Shown in pieces: positions 24,359 to 34,360 of a stretch of DNA of 64,000 nucleotides. The notes under the pieces were generated by a model. That model did not search any database, was not told the origin of the DNA, and saw only the letters and a program-made list of their open reading frames with translations. Numbering within the stretch: the first letter of the stretch is position 1; every line of letters begins with the position of its first letter. The stretch lies in contig CM075348.1 in assembly GCA_037693485.1 (NCBI GenBank), positions 11,886,501 to 11,950,500 of the forward strand, in the 5' to 3' direction. Both the position numbers and the translations under genes were made by a program. This DNA comes from Kitagawia praeruptora (lineage: Eukaryota; Streptophyta; Magnoliopsida; Apiales; Apiaceae).

Positions 24359-24402
24359 ATCCTGATGGTCACACTTGAAATCCTGATCAATATCATCCTG
24401 AT
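24359..24402 (+). promoter_or_regulatory. ATCCTGAT motif cluster upstream of the antisense gene
   Basis: Exact ATCCTGAT at 24359, 24380 and 24395. In each LTR the same motif, in the same sense relative to transcription, lies at a similar distance upstream of TATA. Downstream copies occur at 25283, 25317 and 25335. Confidence 0.5.
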
Positions 24403-24597
24403 TCCAGAGACTTAATATGGAGTTTCCACGTGGCATTTTTCTTTTATCTGAAAAAGAAATAAACAATTAATCTGAACAAAATCAATTGGTTAGATATATT
24501 CGACATTTCTTGAAAACAAGAAATACAGTCACACGCAATAATTAGCATCTGACTTCATTAAAACTTTCAAGTGACTGTTCAGCTTCTCACGTCTTTC

Positions 24598-24605
24598 TAT
24601 AAAAG
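24598..24605 (+). promoter_or_regulatory. TATA box of the antisense gene in the Sirevirus
   Basis: TATAAAAG on the plus strand is 64 bp before the ATG at 24662. The stretch between them is CT-rich (TTTCAATTTCTTTTCTTCTC), like plant leaders. A CCACGTGG G-box sits at 24426-24433. Confidence 0.55.
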
Positions 24606-24661
24606 AAACAGACGCCTTAGGCCATTCTCCATAAACCTTTCAATTTCTTTTCTTCTCAACA

Positions 24662-24931
24662 ATGCTTCTCAAACCAAAATTCCATTCAAACCCATTCTTT
24701 AGATTTTTCACAGTCGATGAACATCCTGTTCTTGATCATCTCTTTGAAAAGACGACTCTTCTCATCGAACTAATCATGGATGAATTAGTTTCAGATAATA
24801 TCCAGAGGTTTCTCCTAGAACATCCATCTATTGGATACAATCTTCCCCTAACCTCCTCAAAACTTGAGGATGAAGAATTTGGCCGAGAGTCTGAGGTTGA
24901 TCTTGATGGGGATGCTATACATTTAAGTTAG
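24662..24931 (+). CDS. Antisense ORF inside the Sirevirus, 89 aa
   Basis: It is on the plus strand, opposite to every other ORF of the host element, in the gap between RNase H and the env-like region. The ATG context is good (CAACAATGC). The protein begins MLLKPKFHSNPFFRFFTVDE, is helical in the middle (LFEKTTLLIELIMDELVSD) and ends acidic. In-frame TAG at 24929-24931 is followed by a further 47 open codons to a TAG at 25073, so the original product may have been about 136 aa. A TATA box, a G-box and an AATGAAA polyadenylation-like signal (about 25124) frame it. I do not recognise the family. Antisense ORFs are known in plant Tat-group gypsy elements; I am not aware of this one in Sireviruses. 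Confidence 0.55.
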   Translation: MLLKPKFHSNPFFRFFTVDEHPVLDHLFEKTTLLIELIMDELVSDNIQRFLLEHPSIGYNLPLTSSKLEDEEFGRESEVDLDGDAIHLS

Positions 24932-25489
24932 CTACTCTCATTCAAGTCGCCCAGACAAAGAATCCAAGAGCAGACGAGGCTGTTTAATCCCCTGATGGAT
25001 TTCTTGAGATGCTCCTTGTCCTGTACCTCAGAATTCATTTCATTAGACAAGTATAGAATTATCAGTAGAAGTTAGACAAAAAGATGTTGTATTTCATTTC
25101 CATGTATATAATGCTTTCAATTAATGAAAATACAATTTCTTATTATCTACTTGTCTTTTGATTATTGAATGATGTATAAATTATCAGTATGCAAATATTA
25201 AAACTTGCTGGCATAGACTTAACACATCACAAAATTAGATTACTACACAAAGTAAACGTCAGGATTTGAAACAATTTTCACAATCCTGATACTGACACAA
25301 TACTGATGACGTCAGCATCCTGATAACAAATCTAATCCTGATGATTATTAACAAGTCTATCATACTGAAATTTATCAAGGCAAAGTGTTATAGCTAAAGC
25401 ATTTAACAATCAAATATAGATCCTGACAAGAATATCAAGTCTATAAGATAAAAACAACATACCTTGCTACTATTGCAGATGTTAAAGAT

Positions 25490-25950
25490 CTAGAAATTTA
25501 ACATTCCTAACTCACTTACTAATCTACTGAATGTAGTCTCATCAAGTGGTTTAGTTAGAATATCTGCAAGCTGTTTGTCAGTAGGAACAAAATGAAGTTC
25601 CACAGTACCATTCTCAATATGTTCTCTAATAAAATGATACCTGACATCAATGTGCTTAGTCCTTGAATGTTGAGCTGGATTTTCTGCAATTTTAATAGCA
25701 CTAGTATTATCACAAAACATAGGAATATTACTAAGTATCATACCATAATCCATCAACTGATTTCTTATCCAAAGGAGCTGTGCACAACAACTGCCTGTTG
25801 CTATGTACTCAACTTCTGCAGTTGAGGTTGAAACAGATTGTTGCTTCTTGCTTGCCCAAGAAATCAATCTATTTCCCAAGAATTGACATGTACCTGTAGT
25901 GCTTTTCCTGTCTATCTTACACCCTGCATAATCAGAGTCTGAATAGCCAA
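25490..25950 (-). pseudogene. Sirevirus RNase H domain
   Basis: The frame contains GNRLISWASKKQQSVSTST followed by AEVEYIA and the C-terminal copia signature RTKHIDVRYHFIREH and KPLD. It is displaced by one frame from the reverse transcriptase ORF at a T-run near 25950, so the polyprotein is interrupted. Coding by homology extends upstream of the first Met at 25879. Confidence 0.85.
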
Positions 25951-28041
25951 TTAGAAAAAATCAGATTCTCTAGGGTACCACAAACCAAGATTTGGAGTTC
26001 CTTTGAGATATCTATATATTCTCTTCACAGCAATTAAATGAGATTCCTTAGGATCACTTTGGAATCTAGCACATAAATAGGTAGAAAACATTATATCTGG
26101 TCTACTTGAAGTTAGATATAACAATGAGCCTATCATGCCTCTATTACTAGTATTATCCACACTCTTTTCCTTAGGATCAGAGTCTAGTTTAGTGGCTGTT
26201 GCCATGGGTGTTTTTGCAACTGCACAGTCTTGAAAGTCAAACCTTCTTAAAAGATCTTTGATATACTTTGACTGATTAATGAAAATACCAGTCTCAGTCT
26301 GTTTGACCTGCAAGCCTAAGAAATAATTTAATTCACCCATCATGCTCATCTGATACTTAGACTGCATAAGCTTGCTAAACTTAGCACACAATTTTTCATT
26401 AGTAGAGCCAAATATGATATCATCAACATAAATTTGAACTAAAAGCAATTCACCTTTTATCTTTCTAAAGAATAGAGTTTTGTCAATTGTACCTCTTGTG
26501 AAGCCATTTTCAAGAAGAAATTTAGACAAAGTCTCATACCATGCTCTTGGTGCCTGCTTTAGTCCATAGAGTGCCTTGTCAAGTTTGTAGACATGATTTG
26601 GAAATTTTGGATCAACAAATCCAGGTGGCTGTTCCACATACACTTCCTCATCAAGTTTGCCATTTGGAAAAGCACTCTTTACATCCATCTGGTATACCTT
26701 GAATTTTGAATGAGCTGCAAATGCAAGAAACATTCTGATTGCTTCCAATCTTGCTACAGGTGCAAAGGTCTCATCATAATCAATGCCTTCTTCCTGAGAA
26801 TAACCCTTAGCCACCAGTCTTGCTTTGTTTCTTACAATCATACTAGATTCATCTAGCTTGTTTCTGAAAACCCATCTTGCACCAACAATAGATCTACCTT
26901 TAGGTCTTGGTACCAGTTTCCAGACTTTGTTTCTCTCAAACTCATTTAACTCTTCCTGCATTGCAATTACCCAATCAGGATCCTGTAAGGCTTCTTCAAC
27001 CTTCTTAGGTTCATTCTTTGAGAGAAAACAACTATACAAGCATTCATTTTGAATTGATCTTCTAGTTCGAACACCACTATTTGGATCACCAATAATCAAA
27101 TCTTCAGTATGATCCTTTGTCCATTTTCTAACAGGTGGTAGATTGACTCTGCTAGTCTCTCCCCCTAAGTTAGTGGTATCTTTTGTAGAAGAATTCTCTC
27201 TGCCTTCAATAACTCCCCTTTGATCAATAGAATCAGTAGATTCCATATTGCTGCTAGTTACTGATCTTTCCTCAGTAGACTCTGAAAAGTCAGTTCCTGA
27301 TGGAGTAGACTCTGAATAGCTAGTCTGCTCCTGATGATCACTGTGTTCTCTTTGATTTATTTGCTCCCCCTCAACAGTAGCATTCCTTTGAGAAGAAATA
27401 GAAATTCCTTTTGGAGAACCTTCATCATCACTGGAGAGTATCTCAGAATTCTTCAGATTTTTAAATTCCAATTTGTCATGGCTTTCATCAGTTTGCAGAA
27501 TTCCAAATTTCTTATCATCAAATGCAACATGAATTGATTCAATAACAATGTGAGTTCTGAGATTATAAACTTTGAAGGCCTTAGATGCTGAATATCCTAG
27601 AAAGATTGCTTCATCCGATTTGGCTTCAAATTTTCCAAGTTGTTCTGGATGAACTTTTAGGACATAGCATTTGCATCCAAAGATGTGAAAGTATTTCACA
27701 CTTGGTTTCTTTCCTTTGATCATCTCATAGGGAGTTTTTCTATGACTATTTACCAAGGTACAGTTTTGAGTGAAACACGCAGTGTTAATAGCTTCTGCCC
27801 AAAAGTAGATTGGAAGTTTTGTATCTGCAAGCATGGTTCTTGCTGCCTCTATGAGAGTTCTGTTCTTTCTTTCCACTACACCATTCTGCTGAGGTGTACC
27901 AGGTGCATAAAACTGTTGAGTAATTCCATTGTCTGCACAAAACCCCTCCATTGTAGAATTCTTGAATTCTGTACCATTGTCATTCCTAAGTACTTTGACT
28001 TTGTACTCAGAGTTATTCTGAATATTCTTGACAAGTTCAAT
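25951..28041 (-). pseudogene. Sirevirus integrase C-terminal half and reverse transcriptase
   Basis: The frame is open from 28041 to 25951 (first Met at 27951). It covers the integrase end (DNG, then PQQNGVVERKNRTL with the catalytic Glu), the FLGYS motif, a Ser/Thr/Glu-rich linker, and a complete copia reverse transcriptase. The latter contains VFRNKLDE, ARLVAKGYSQEEGIDYDETF, YGLKQAPRAWY and the catalytic YVDDIIFG, then a connection region ending in LKGTPNLGLWY. A TAA at 28042-28044 cuts integrase from its N-terminal half, and a T-run frameshift cuts off RNase H. The Asp-Asp active site itself is intact. Confidence 0.9.
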
Positions 28042-28044
28042 GAT

Positions 28045-28794
28045 TTACTGAGGAGCTTCACCCTTCTTGTGTAGAAAGAACACCCATGTAAACCTTGTGA
28101 AATCATCCACTATCACTAGAGCAAATCTTTTCTTGCTGATAGACATAATGTTTACTGGACCAAACAGATCAAGATGTAGCATGTGAAATGGTTCAGTAAT
28201 TGAATTCTCAGTCTTGCTCTTGAAAGTGGTTCTTCTTTGTTTTCCAAGCTGACATGCATCACAAAATCCATCTTGCACATAATTTGCCTGAGGTAGGCCT
28301 CTCACCAGATTGTGCTTAACAAGTTGATTAAGCTTCTTGAAATTAAGATGTGAGAGCTTCTTGTGCCAATTCCAGCTTTCATCACTTGTTGCTTTGCTGT
28401 AGAGACATCTAACAATTCCTTTAGATGTATCACTTAAGCTGGCTTCATATATGTTACCATGTCTTTGACCAGTTAGAACAATGTCTCCATTCTGCATATT
28501 CAAGATTTTGCATCCTTCTTTGTCAAAGATTGATTTGTAACCTTTATCACCCAGTTGACTTATGCTTAAAAGAGTATGTTTCAAGCCTTCAACCAGTGCT
28601 ACATTTTCTATGATGACATTCCCCAAAACAATTGAGCCATATCCCAGAGTTTCTCCTTTGTTGCCATCTCCAAAAGATATTACTGGGCCAGCTTTCCTCT
28701 CAAATTTGTAAGCAGGGACTTCTTTCCAGTCATATGTCCAGAGCATCCACTGTCCAAGATAATTGAATGCTTCTTTTCTGTACCCTGCAAACAA
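28045..28794 (-). pseudogene. Sirevirus protease end and integrase N-terminal half
   Basis: The frame carries FGDGNKGETLGYG, the GAG-pre-integrase zinc-binding block (WHKKLSHLN...C..C, HHCC pattern), and the integrase core start DLFGPVN and VIVDDFTRFTWVFFLHKK. The protease active-site DSG lies just upstream in a neighbouring frame at about 28730-28750, so a one-base indel near 28710 separates it from this ORF. The ORF ends at TAA 28042-28044. Confidence 0.85.
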
Positions 28795-28801
28795 AAAGTA
28801 A

Positions 28802-29128
28802 CTAGTTAGAATTTTTTAGGACCCAACTTTGATTGGATCCTTTCTTACTAGATTTTGAAACAACAGGCTTTGAGAATTTTGTCTTTACTTTACCTGTTGT
28901 AGAGTCAACTTTAGACTCTAATTTCACAAACTGTTTGTGACTAGGAGTTTCAGATTTCAAGGAATAATAGTCATAATACAGTTCATGATATTCTCTACAC
29001 ATGTAAATGGAATGAAGTAAACTACCACAATGATAACAAGCTTTTTGTGGTTGGTATTGAATTTTCTGAGTCTTGGGGAATCTGGACTCAGTTTTCCAAG
29101 AAGGTTTTTGATTGCAGTCTAGGGCCAA
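28802..29128 (-). pseudogene. Sirevirus gag-protease linker with a second zinc knuckle
   Basis: The frame has a Cys/His motif CYHCGSLLHSIYMC, close to CCHC, and a Lys/Ser-rich tail. It is offset from gag. The knuckle residues just upstream (CYKCGNHNHLALDC) straddle the frame change, which sits near an A-run at about 29230. Confidence 0.7.
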
Positions 29129-31092
29129 ATGATTATGATTTCCACACTTATAGCATTTTTTCCTAGGTGCATCAGGTACATTCTTGTAATTATTCTTTTT
29201 GTTAATACCTTCTTTTCCATTCCTATTTTTTTGATCTTGCTAGACTCTGAAAGACCATCTAATCTCTGTTTCAACTGAGACTTAGATAGAAAACCTATGT
29301 TTACATTCTTAGGTTTCTCTAACACTTTCTTATCTGAATTACTATTGTTAATCCTTTTGTGTACAACAGGGGTACCTTTTGAATCAACAAATTTAACATG
29401 ATTAGGTTCAGAAACAATTTTCTTACCTTCAGATTTAGATGTGCTACCTTCTACTTTACTATCATCAATGACAATAGCTACTTTTTCTTCTTGTCTAGCC
29501 TTATCAAAACCTAAACCATTAACCTTACCACGAATTCCATTTTCGATGATTTCTTGTGTCTTTTTACCAGAAATGTTAATGGTCTTAATCACATCTCTCT
29601 CTTCCTCTAGTTCTTTTCTGACATAGTCATAAGCCTCAAGAATAACACTGTAATCATGCTTAGCTTTATCAGAACTTAACTTGTATTCTTCCATTTGAAT
29701 TAACTCAGATTCAAGAAAATTATTTCTATCAACTAACTTATCATTCTTAACCTTAAGTTCATCTCTTTCACTAGTAAGAATTCTAAAATTAGTCATAAGA
29801 TTCTTAAACTCAGCATAGATAGATCTAATATCATCAGAATTTAAGCTATCAAATGAATCAAGAGAGTGAAGTGATACCTTAACAGAGGATGGAGAAGTTT
29901 TCTTTGGAGATCCAGGTTTGTCTGAAACATTTGCCATCAGTGCAATGTTGTCATAATCCAATTCATCTTCAGAATCACTGGAATCAGCCCAATCCTTCTG
30001 TGTGACCATAAGTGCATTACCCTTTCCTGAACTTCTAAGCTTCTTACATTCACTAGCAAAGTGTCCAAGCTCGCTGCAATTAAAGCACTTGATCTTGGCC
30101 TTATCAAGCTTGACAATTGTACCTTTGCCTTTGTCACTCTTCTTCTCCTCCTTCTTTTGAAAAGGTCCCTTGCTAAATCTTCTCCTATTGAATCTACCTT
30201 TCTTGAAAGCTTTAGCAAACATAGCAAAGAGTTCCTGCATCTCTGATTCAGAATCACCGTTATCAGAGTCTATATCAGTAGTCTCTGACTCAGAACTTTC
30301 TTTGCTTTTCTTCTTCCTTGAGTTCTTTACAACAATTTTTTCATGCTGTTCTTCCGGAAGCTTCTTTAATTCAGATTGAGCAAAAAGTGCAACAGTCTTC
30401 ATCTTTCCTTCACTCCTGCTCTTCTTCTGCTGCTTGTCAAGTTCATAAGCTCTTAGTTTTCCATATACTGTCTCTAATGATATCTCATCCAGATCATTAG
30501 CTTCCTCAATCGCAGATATCTTCTCATTGTAGAAATCAGGCAAAGCTTTCATGAACTTTGTATTCATATTCTCCAAGTCATAATATTTACCATGCATGGT
30601 CATCTCATTTATGAGTTTTGTAAACCTATCAAAGGTATCAGTAAGTGACTCACCAGACTTGGATTCAAAGTACTCATACTGTTGTATAAGTAGTGTCCTC
30701 ATATTCTTCCTGACAGGTTTAGTTCCTTCACAGTGAACCTTAAGATTGTCCCATATATCCTTAGCAGTTTTACAAGAGAGAACATAGTTAGTGAGAACAG
30801 AATCAAGGCTGTTGAATAATATGTTTCTCACTTTAGCGTCTTTAAGAACATTCTCCTTGTCCTTATCTGACCACTCAGATTTAGGCTTCTCTGCTGTATG
30901 TTCTGGAACAACCACACCATCAACAGTTGCTTGTCCAATGACCTTTGTTGGAACAAAAGGTCCATCTCTGATTCTGTAAAGATAATCAGGATCTGTTGCT
31001 TCCAGATGATGCAACATCTTTACTTCCCATAGAGTATATTCGTTTCTCTTGAGCATATGAATCTTAGTATTCCCATCCTTGTAACCAGACAT
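29119..31092 (-). CDS. Sirevirus Gag (657 aa)
   Basis: The long gag starts 33 bp inside the primer site. Residues 1-220 form the copia capsid-like domain (UBN2/DUF4219 type: NEYTLWEVKMLHHLEA near the start, then KDIWDNLKVHCEGT and SGESLTDTFDRFTKLINEM). A Lys/Ser/Glu-rich spacer precedes a perfect CCHC zinc knuckle C336-X2-C339-X4-H344-X4-C349. Next comes an extended coiled-coil-like region (about 400-530), characteristic of the enlarged Sirevirus gag. The last about 30 residues are off-frame because of a shift near 29230. It would form the virus-like particle in the cytoplasm. Confidence 0.85.
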   Translation of the reverse strand: MSGYKDGNTKIHMLKRNEYTLWEVKMLHHLEATDPDYLYRIRDGPFVPTKVIGQATVDGVVVPEHTAEKPKSEWSDKDKENVLKDAKVRNILFNSLDSVLTNYVLSCKTAKDIWDNLKVHCEGTKPVRKNMRTLLIQQYEYFESKSGESLTDTFDRFTKLINEMTMHGKYYDLENMNTKFMKALPDFYNEKISAIEEANDLDEISLETVYGKLRAYELDKQQKKSRSEGKMKTVALFAQSELKKLPEEQHEKIVVKNSRKKKSKESSESETTDIDSDNGDSESEMQELFAMFAKAFKKGRFNRRRFSKGPFQKKEEKKSDKGKGTIVKLDKAKIKCFNCSELGHFASECKKLRSSGKGNALMVTQKDWADSSDSEDELDYDNIALMANVSDKPGSPKKTSPSSVKVSLHSLDSFDSLNSDDIRSIYAEFKNLMTNFRILTSERDELKVKNDKLVDRNNFLESELIQMEEYKLSSDKAKHDYSVILEAYDYVRKELEEERDVIKTINISGKKTQEIIENGIRGKVNGLGFDKARQEEKVAIVIDDSKVEGSTSKSEGKKIVSEPNHVKFVDSKGTPVVHKRINNSNSDKKVLEKPKNVNIGFLSKSQLKQRLDGLSESSKIKKIGMEKKVLTKRIITRMYLMHLGKNAISVEIIIIWP

Positions 31093-31124
31093 GATTGCAG
31101 ATCTTTATGATTATTCGAAATCAA

Positions 31125-31139
31125 CCTGCTCTGATACCA
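31125..31139 (-). promoter_or_regulatory. Primer binding site (initiator tRNA-Met type)
   Basis: The minus strand reads TGGTATCAGAGCAGG two bases inside the 5' LTR, the standard plant copia PBS. Confidence 0.9.
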
Positions 31140-31141
31140 AT

Positions 31142-31817
31142 TGTTAACTCGAATAACTTGTAGAAGGGGGGGGGGGGTTGAATACAAGTTATATAATCGT
31201 GTCTGATTTTTGCTTGATTATATGAACAAGAATAAACGAATGAATCAAACTCTGTTTGTATTAATAAGATCAAATACAAACTCTACCAAAGGTGTACAAT
31301 ACCTTTAGCAGCTGCTGACAAAATAAATTTCTCTCTGTTTGCACTCTCGTATACTTACGATTACAAACCTCACGAACTATTTTTACAATGACATAGAGAG
31401 AGTATTTATAATGCTACCTATCAACTAATAACAGAAAGATAATCTATACATGACAATGTTCTGCCGTCCAGTTGATAGTTTCCATCAATAGAAAATTCTT
31501 CCATTCATAATATCTTCTTGCTTGTTCCTCAAACAAAGATCCTGTTTTATAGCACTTGCCAGTTTCTGTAGCATCCATAATGACATCATCAGTAACACGA
31601 CTGATATCAGGATTTCATCTTGCATCAGGATCTAACCATCCTATCAGTACTTGATCAGTATTTGACTTGACGTATCAGGATTCGATCTCAGTTCCTGACA
31701 TGTAGTACTCGATGCACTGTTCATTCCTGACTAAACTTTACAGATAACTATCTAACACATATTTCCTATACAAAGTGCTAAATCCTTTATAAGATCAAGA
31801 TATACAAGAAGTATATC
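31142..31817 (-). repeat. 5' LTR of the Sirevirus, outer edge deleted
   Basis: It matches the 3' LTR from 19838 up to GAAGTATA and then breaks into Tat-element sequence at 31818. About 17 bp of the LTR end and the target duplication are missing. The G-run at 31167-31177 is 11 G, against an interrupted run in the other LTR. TATA is at 31404-31411 (minus). Confidence 0.85.
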
Positions 31818-31822
31818 CTTTA

Positions 31823-32190
31823 TGGGGATCAAAATTATCCGGGATTCGGATAAAAGAAATATTATTATTGAATAATAATATTCAAAAAAAAAAAATTCAT
31901 TCGACCAAAATCCTGGTCGAAAAAGACCAAGATCCTGATCGAAAAAAGCTTCGACTAGCAGCTAAAAGAGGCCTTATGTCGGACTTTAATCGAGTGAAAT
32001 TTTATCCAAGCGGGACACCTCCGATATGGGGATCAAAATTATCCGGGATTCGGACAAAAGAAATATCATTATTGAATAATAATATTCAAAAAAAAAAATT
32101 CATTCGACCAAAATCCTGGTCGAAAAAGACCAAGATCTTGATCGAAAAAAGCTTCGACTAGCAGCGAAAAGAGGCCTTATTTTTTTCAGC
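31823..32190. repeat. Tandem repeat, period 204 bp, in the Tat 3' interior
   Basis: TGGGGATCAAAATTATCCGG starts at 31823 and 32027. Each unit contains CATTCGACCAAAATCCTGGT and AAAGCTTCGACTAGCAGC. A degraded third unit with TCGAAAAA motifs runs to about 32340. Confidence 0.8.
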
Positions 32191-32457
32191 TTTGATCGAA
32201 AAAAAAAGAGAGATGAAAAAAAAAACAAACGCAAAAAAAAAAATTTCATTCGACCTCAATCCTGCTCGAAATGAGCAGGAATCCTGTTCGAAAAACTGTT
32301 CGACCAGAAAGAAAAATAGCGCTTATTTCGACAGGTTAACACTTTTGGCAAAAATGCAGTTTGGTACCCTAAGTTGTGCTACGTAAACAAGTTGGTCCCT
32401 GCAGTTTACATATTGACAAAAAGGCCACTGTAATTTATAAAATTACAAAAAATATCC

Positions 32458-33080
32458 GTGGGTACATAAAAATTCCTAAATTATTAAGAATAATTAAGAA
32501 AAATACATGTGGGTACCTAAAAATTCCTAAATTATTAGGAAAAATTTAGAAAAATACCTGTGGGTACATAAAAATTCATAAATTATTAGGAAAAATTTAG
32601 AAAAATACCTGTGGGTACATAAAAATTCCTAAATTATTAGGAATAATTAAGAAAAATACCTGTGTGTACATAAAAATTCCTAAATTATTAGGAAAAATTT
32701 AGAAAAATACCTGTGCTTACATAAAAATTCCTAAATTATTAGGAATAATTAAGAAAAATACATGTGGGTACCTAAAAATTCCTAAATTATTAGGAAAAAT
32801 TTAGAAAAATACCTGTGGGTACATAAAAATTATTAGGAATAATTAAGAAAGATACATGTGGGTACCTAAAAATTCCTAAATTATTAGGAAAAATTTAGAA
32901 AAATACCTGTGGGTACATAAAAATTCCTAAATTATTAGAAAAAAATTTGAAAAAACCTGTGGGTACATAAAAATCCCTAAAATATTAGGAATAATTGAAA
33001 TAAATACCTGTGGGTACATGGGAATTCTTAAATAATTAGGAAAAGTACAGAAAAATGTGAGGAAAATTATAGAAATATTT
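32458..33080. repeat. 51-bp minisatellite, about 12 units
   Basis: The unit reads TGGGTACATAAAAATTCCTA, then AATTATTAGG AAAAATTTAG AAAAATACCTG. Units repeat every 51 bp with point variants and one shortened copy near 32820. It lies in the non-coding 3' interior of the Tat element, before the purine tract. Confidence 0.85.
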
Positions 33081-33337
33081 TCTTGATAAATTGAGAGATA
33101 ATTTATGCTAACAATGCATAAAAGCTCTATAAAAGTGCCAAAATTGCTAAAAGCAAGCACAAGTTAAAGCCTCGAATAAGGCCAATCGTCGTAAATGTGT
33201 AGGTCGCTCCACACTTTGCAATCAAGACGATACTCGTGAAATACTAGTGTATTGAATCCCCGGTAAGGGAACAAAAATAAACCCCAAGTCTCGAAAAAGG
33301 CAAATTAAAACTTCAACAAAAACTTGAACGTTTTTCC

Positions 33338-33354
33338 AGAAGTTGGGGGGCAAA
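33338..33354 (+). promoter_or_regulatory. Polypurine tract of the Tat element
   Basis: AGAAGTTGGGGGGCAAA directly abuts the 3' LTR start (TGATATGG at 33355). Confidence 0.8.
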
Positions 33355-33990
33355 TGATATGGGCTAAAAATAAGCCCTAAAGACACATTTAATGTGACAT
33401 TAATTATACCCGGCATGGTCCAAACGTGGGGCCCATTAATAAGGTCAAAAGCCCTAATTTAATATTAATTTCGTAATTAATATTAGGGGTGATAAAATAG
33501 CTCAGCAATAAGAGTCAAATAAGGATATAACTCCTGCCTGACTTAGCCTGCAAGGCACCTAATTCAACATGGAAACTAACTCTTACAAGGAGGGAGTCTA
33601 GAACCTTCCTAGAGGAGGTGGCTTGCCCACCAAGACACCAAATCCTACTACAATTCCTAGGCTTCTTAGCCTATATAAAGGGCATGACCCTTCATTCTCA
33701 GAACTACGGTTTTTGGGGCACAGCTCCATACGTCATTTGCGTTTTAGGCTTAATCCTCGAATAAGGACGTACAAGCCACTACGTTACTACGCCACGAGGG
33801 CGCATCAAGCCACGTAGGCAAATCTAGAACTACGTTTTGGCTTGATTCTTGATATTCATCAAGGTACATAGGCATCTTGCGAGGATCGACTAGTCCCGAT
33901 AGCAAGAGCAGCCACCATTAAAGCTCGAAGCTCTCAATCCCTTGCAATCAATACACGAATTAATTACACCCTAGTTTTTATTACACAACA
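33355..33990 (+). repeat. 3' LTR of the Tat element
   Basis: 636 bp, equal in length to the 5' LTR, with 14 substitutions and no indels. TATA is at 33672-33680. It is followed by the duplication GGTCC at 33991-33995. Confidence 0.9.
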
Positions 33991-34019
33991 GGTCCAAACT
34001 CGATCCATTGACAGGCCTA

Positions 34020-34360
34020 CATCCCACACTACTTTAGTACTTTACCAACAGTACTTACCAACAAAAATATATTAGTAGTATAAATTAATACTAACCTATA
34101 ATTTGTAAATTTTTTAATCATATTTTATTATTTTAATATTTTAAGTTGTATTTATATTTTTATTATTAAAAAAACTTTTTAAATCTCTTACACAAAAATA
34201 TTATCCCAATTATTTATTTTTTCTAGCTAAATATTTTTATTTATTTTATTATCCATATTTTCATATACATTTTTAATTAGTAAGAAAAAACATTTACAGA
34301 AGATAATTCTAAACGATAGTATTTTCGTTTTTAACTATAATTTGTTGTTGACGTAAGTTT
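34020..34360. other. AT-rich sequence, nothing recognised
   Basis: No open frame, element end or repeat was identified here. Confidence 0.4.

Larger units (their letters stand above)
19838..31817 (-). mobile_element. Sirevirus (Maximus/SIRE-type) Ty1/copia element, about 12 kb
   Basis: It is oriented on the minus strand. The 5' LTR is 31142-31817 (outer edge lost), with a tRNA-Met-type primer site at 31125-31139. A long gag is followed by pol (protease, integrase, reverse transcriptase, RNase H), then a long env-like region downstream of pol, then the 3' LTR at 19838-20530. Size, the extended gag and the ORF after RNase H are hallmarks of Sireviruses. The two LTRs differ by about four substitutions plus one G-run change over about 676 bp, so the insertion is young. 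Pol and the env-like region are nevertheless broken in several places. Left flank CCAAT would be the target duplication; its partner was deleted. Confidence 0.9.
13175..33990 (+). mobile_element. Tat-type Ty3/gypsy element carrying nested insertions
   Basis: Two 636-bp LTRs (13175-13810, 33355-33990) are flanked by the 5-bp duplication GGTCC (13170-13174, 33991-33995). A primer site and a gag remnant follow the 5' LTR, and a purine tract precedes the 3' LTR. The LTRs differ at 14 positions by hand count (about 2.2%). Under a commonly assumed 1.3e-8 substitutions per site per year that is under 1 million years. Nothing resembling pol remains. The interior is occupied by a CACTA element, a solo LTR and a Sirevirus, plus short tandem repeats near the 3' end. 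Confidence 0.9.
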
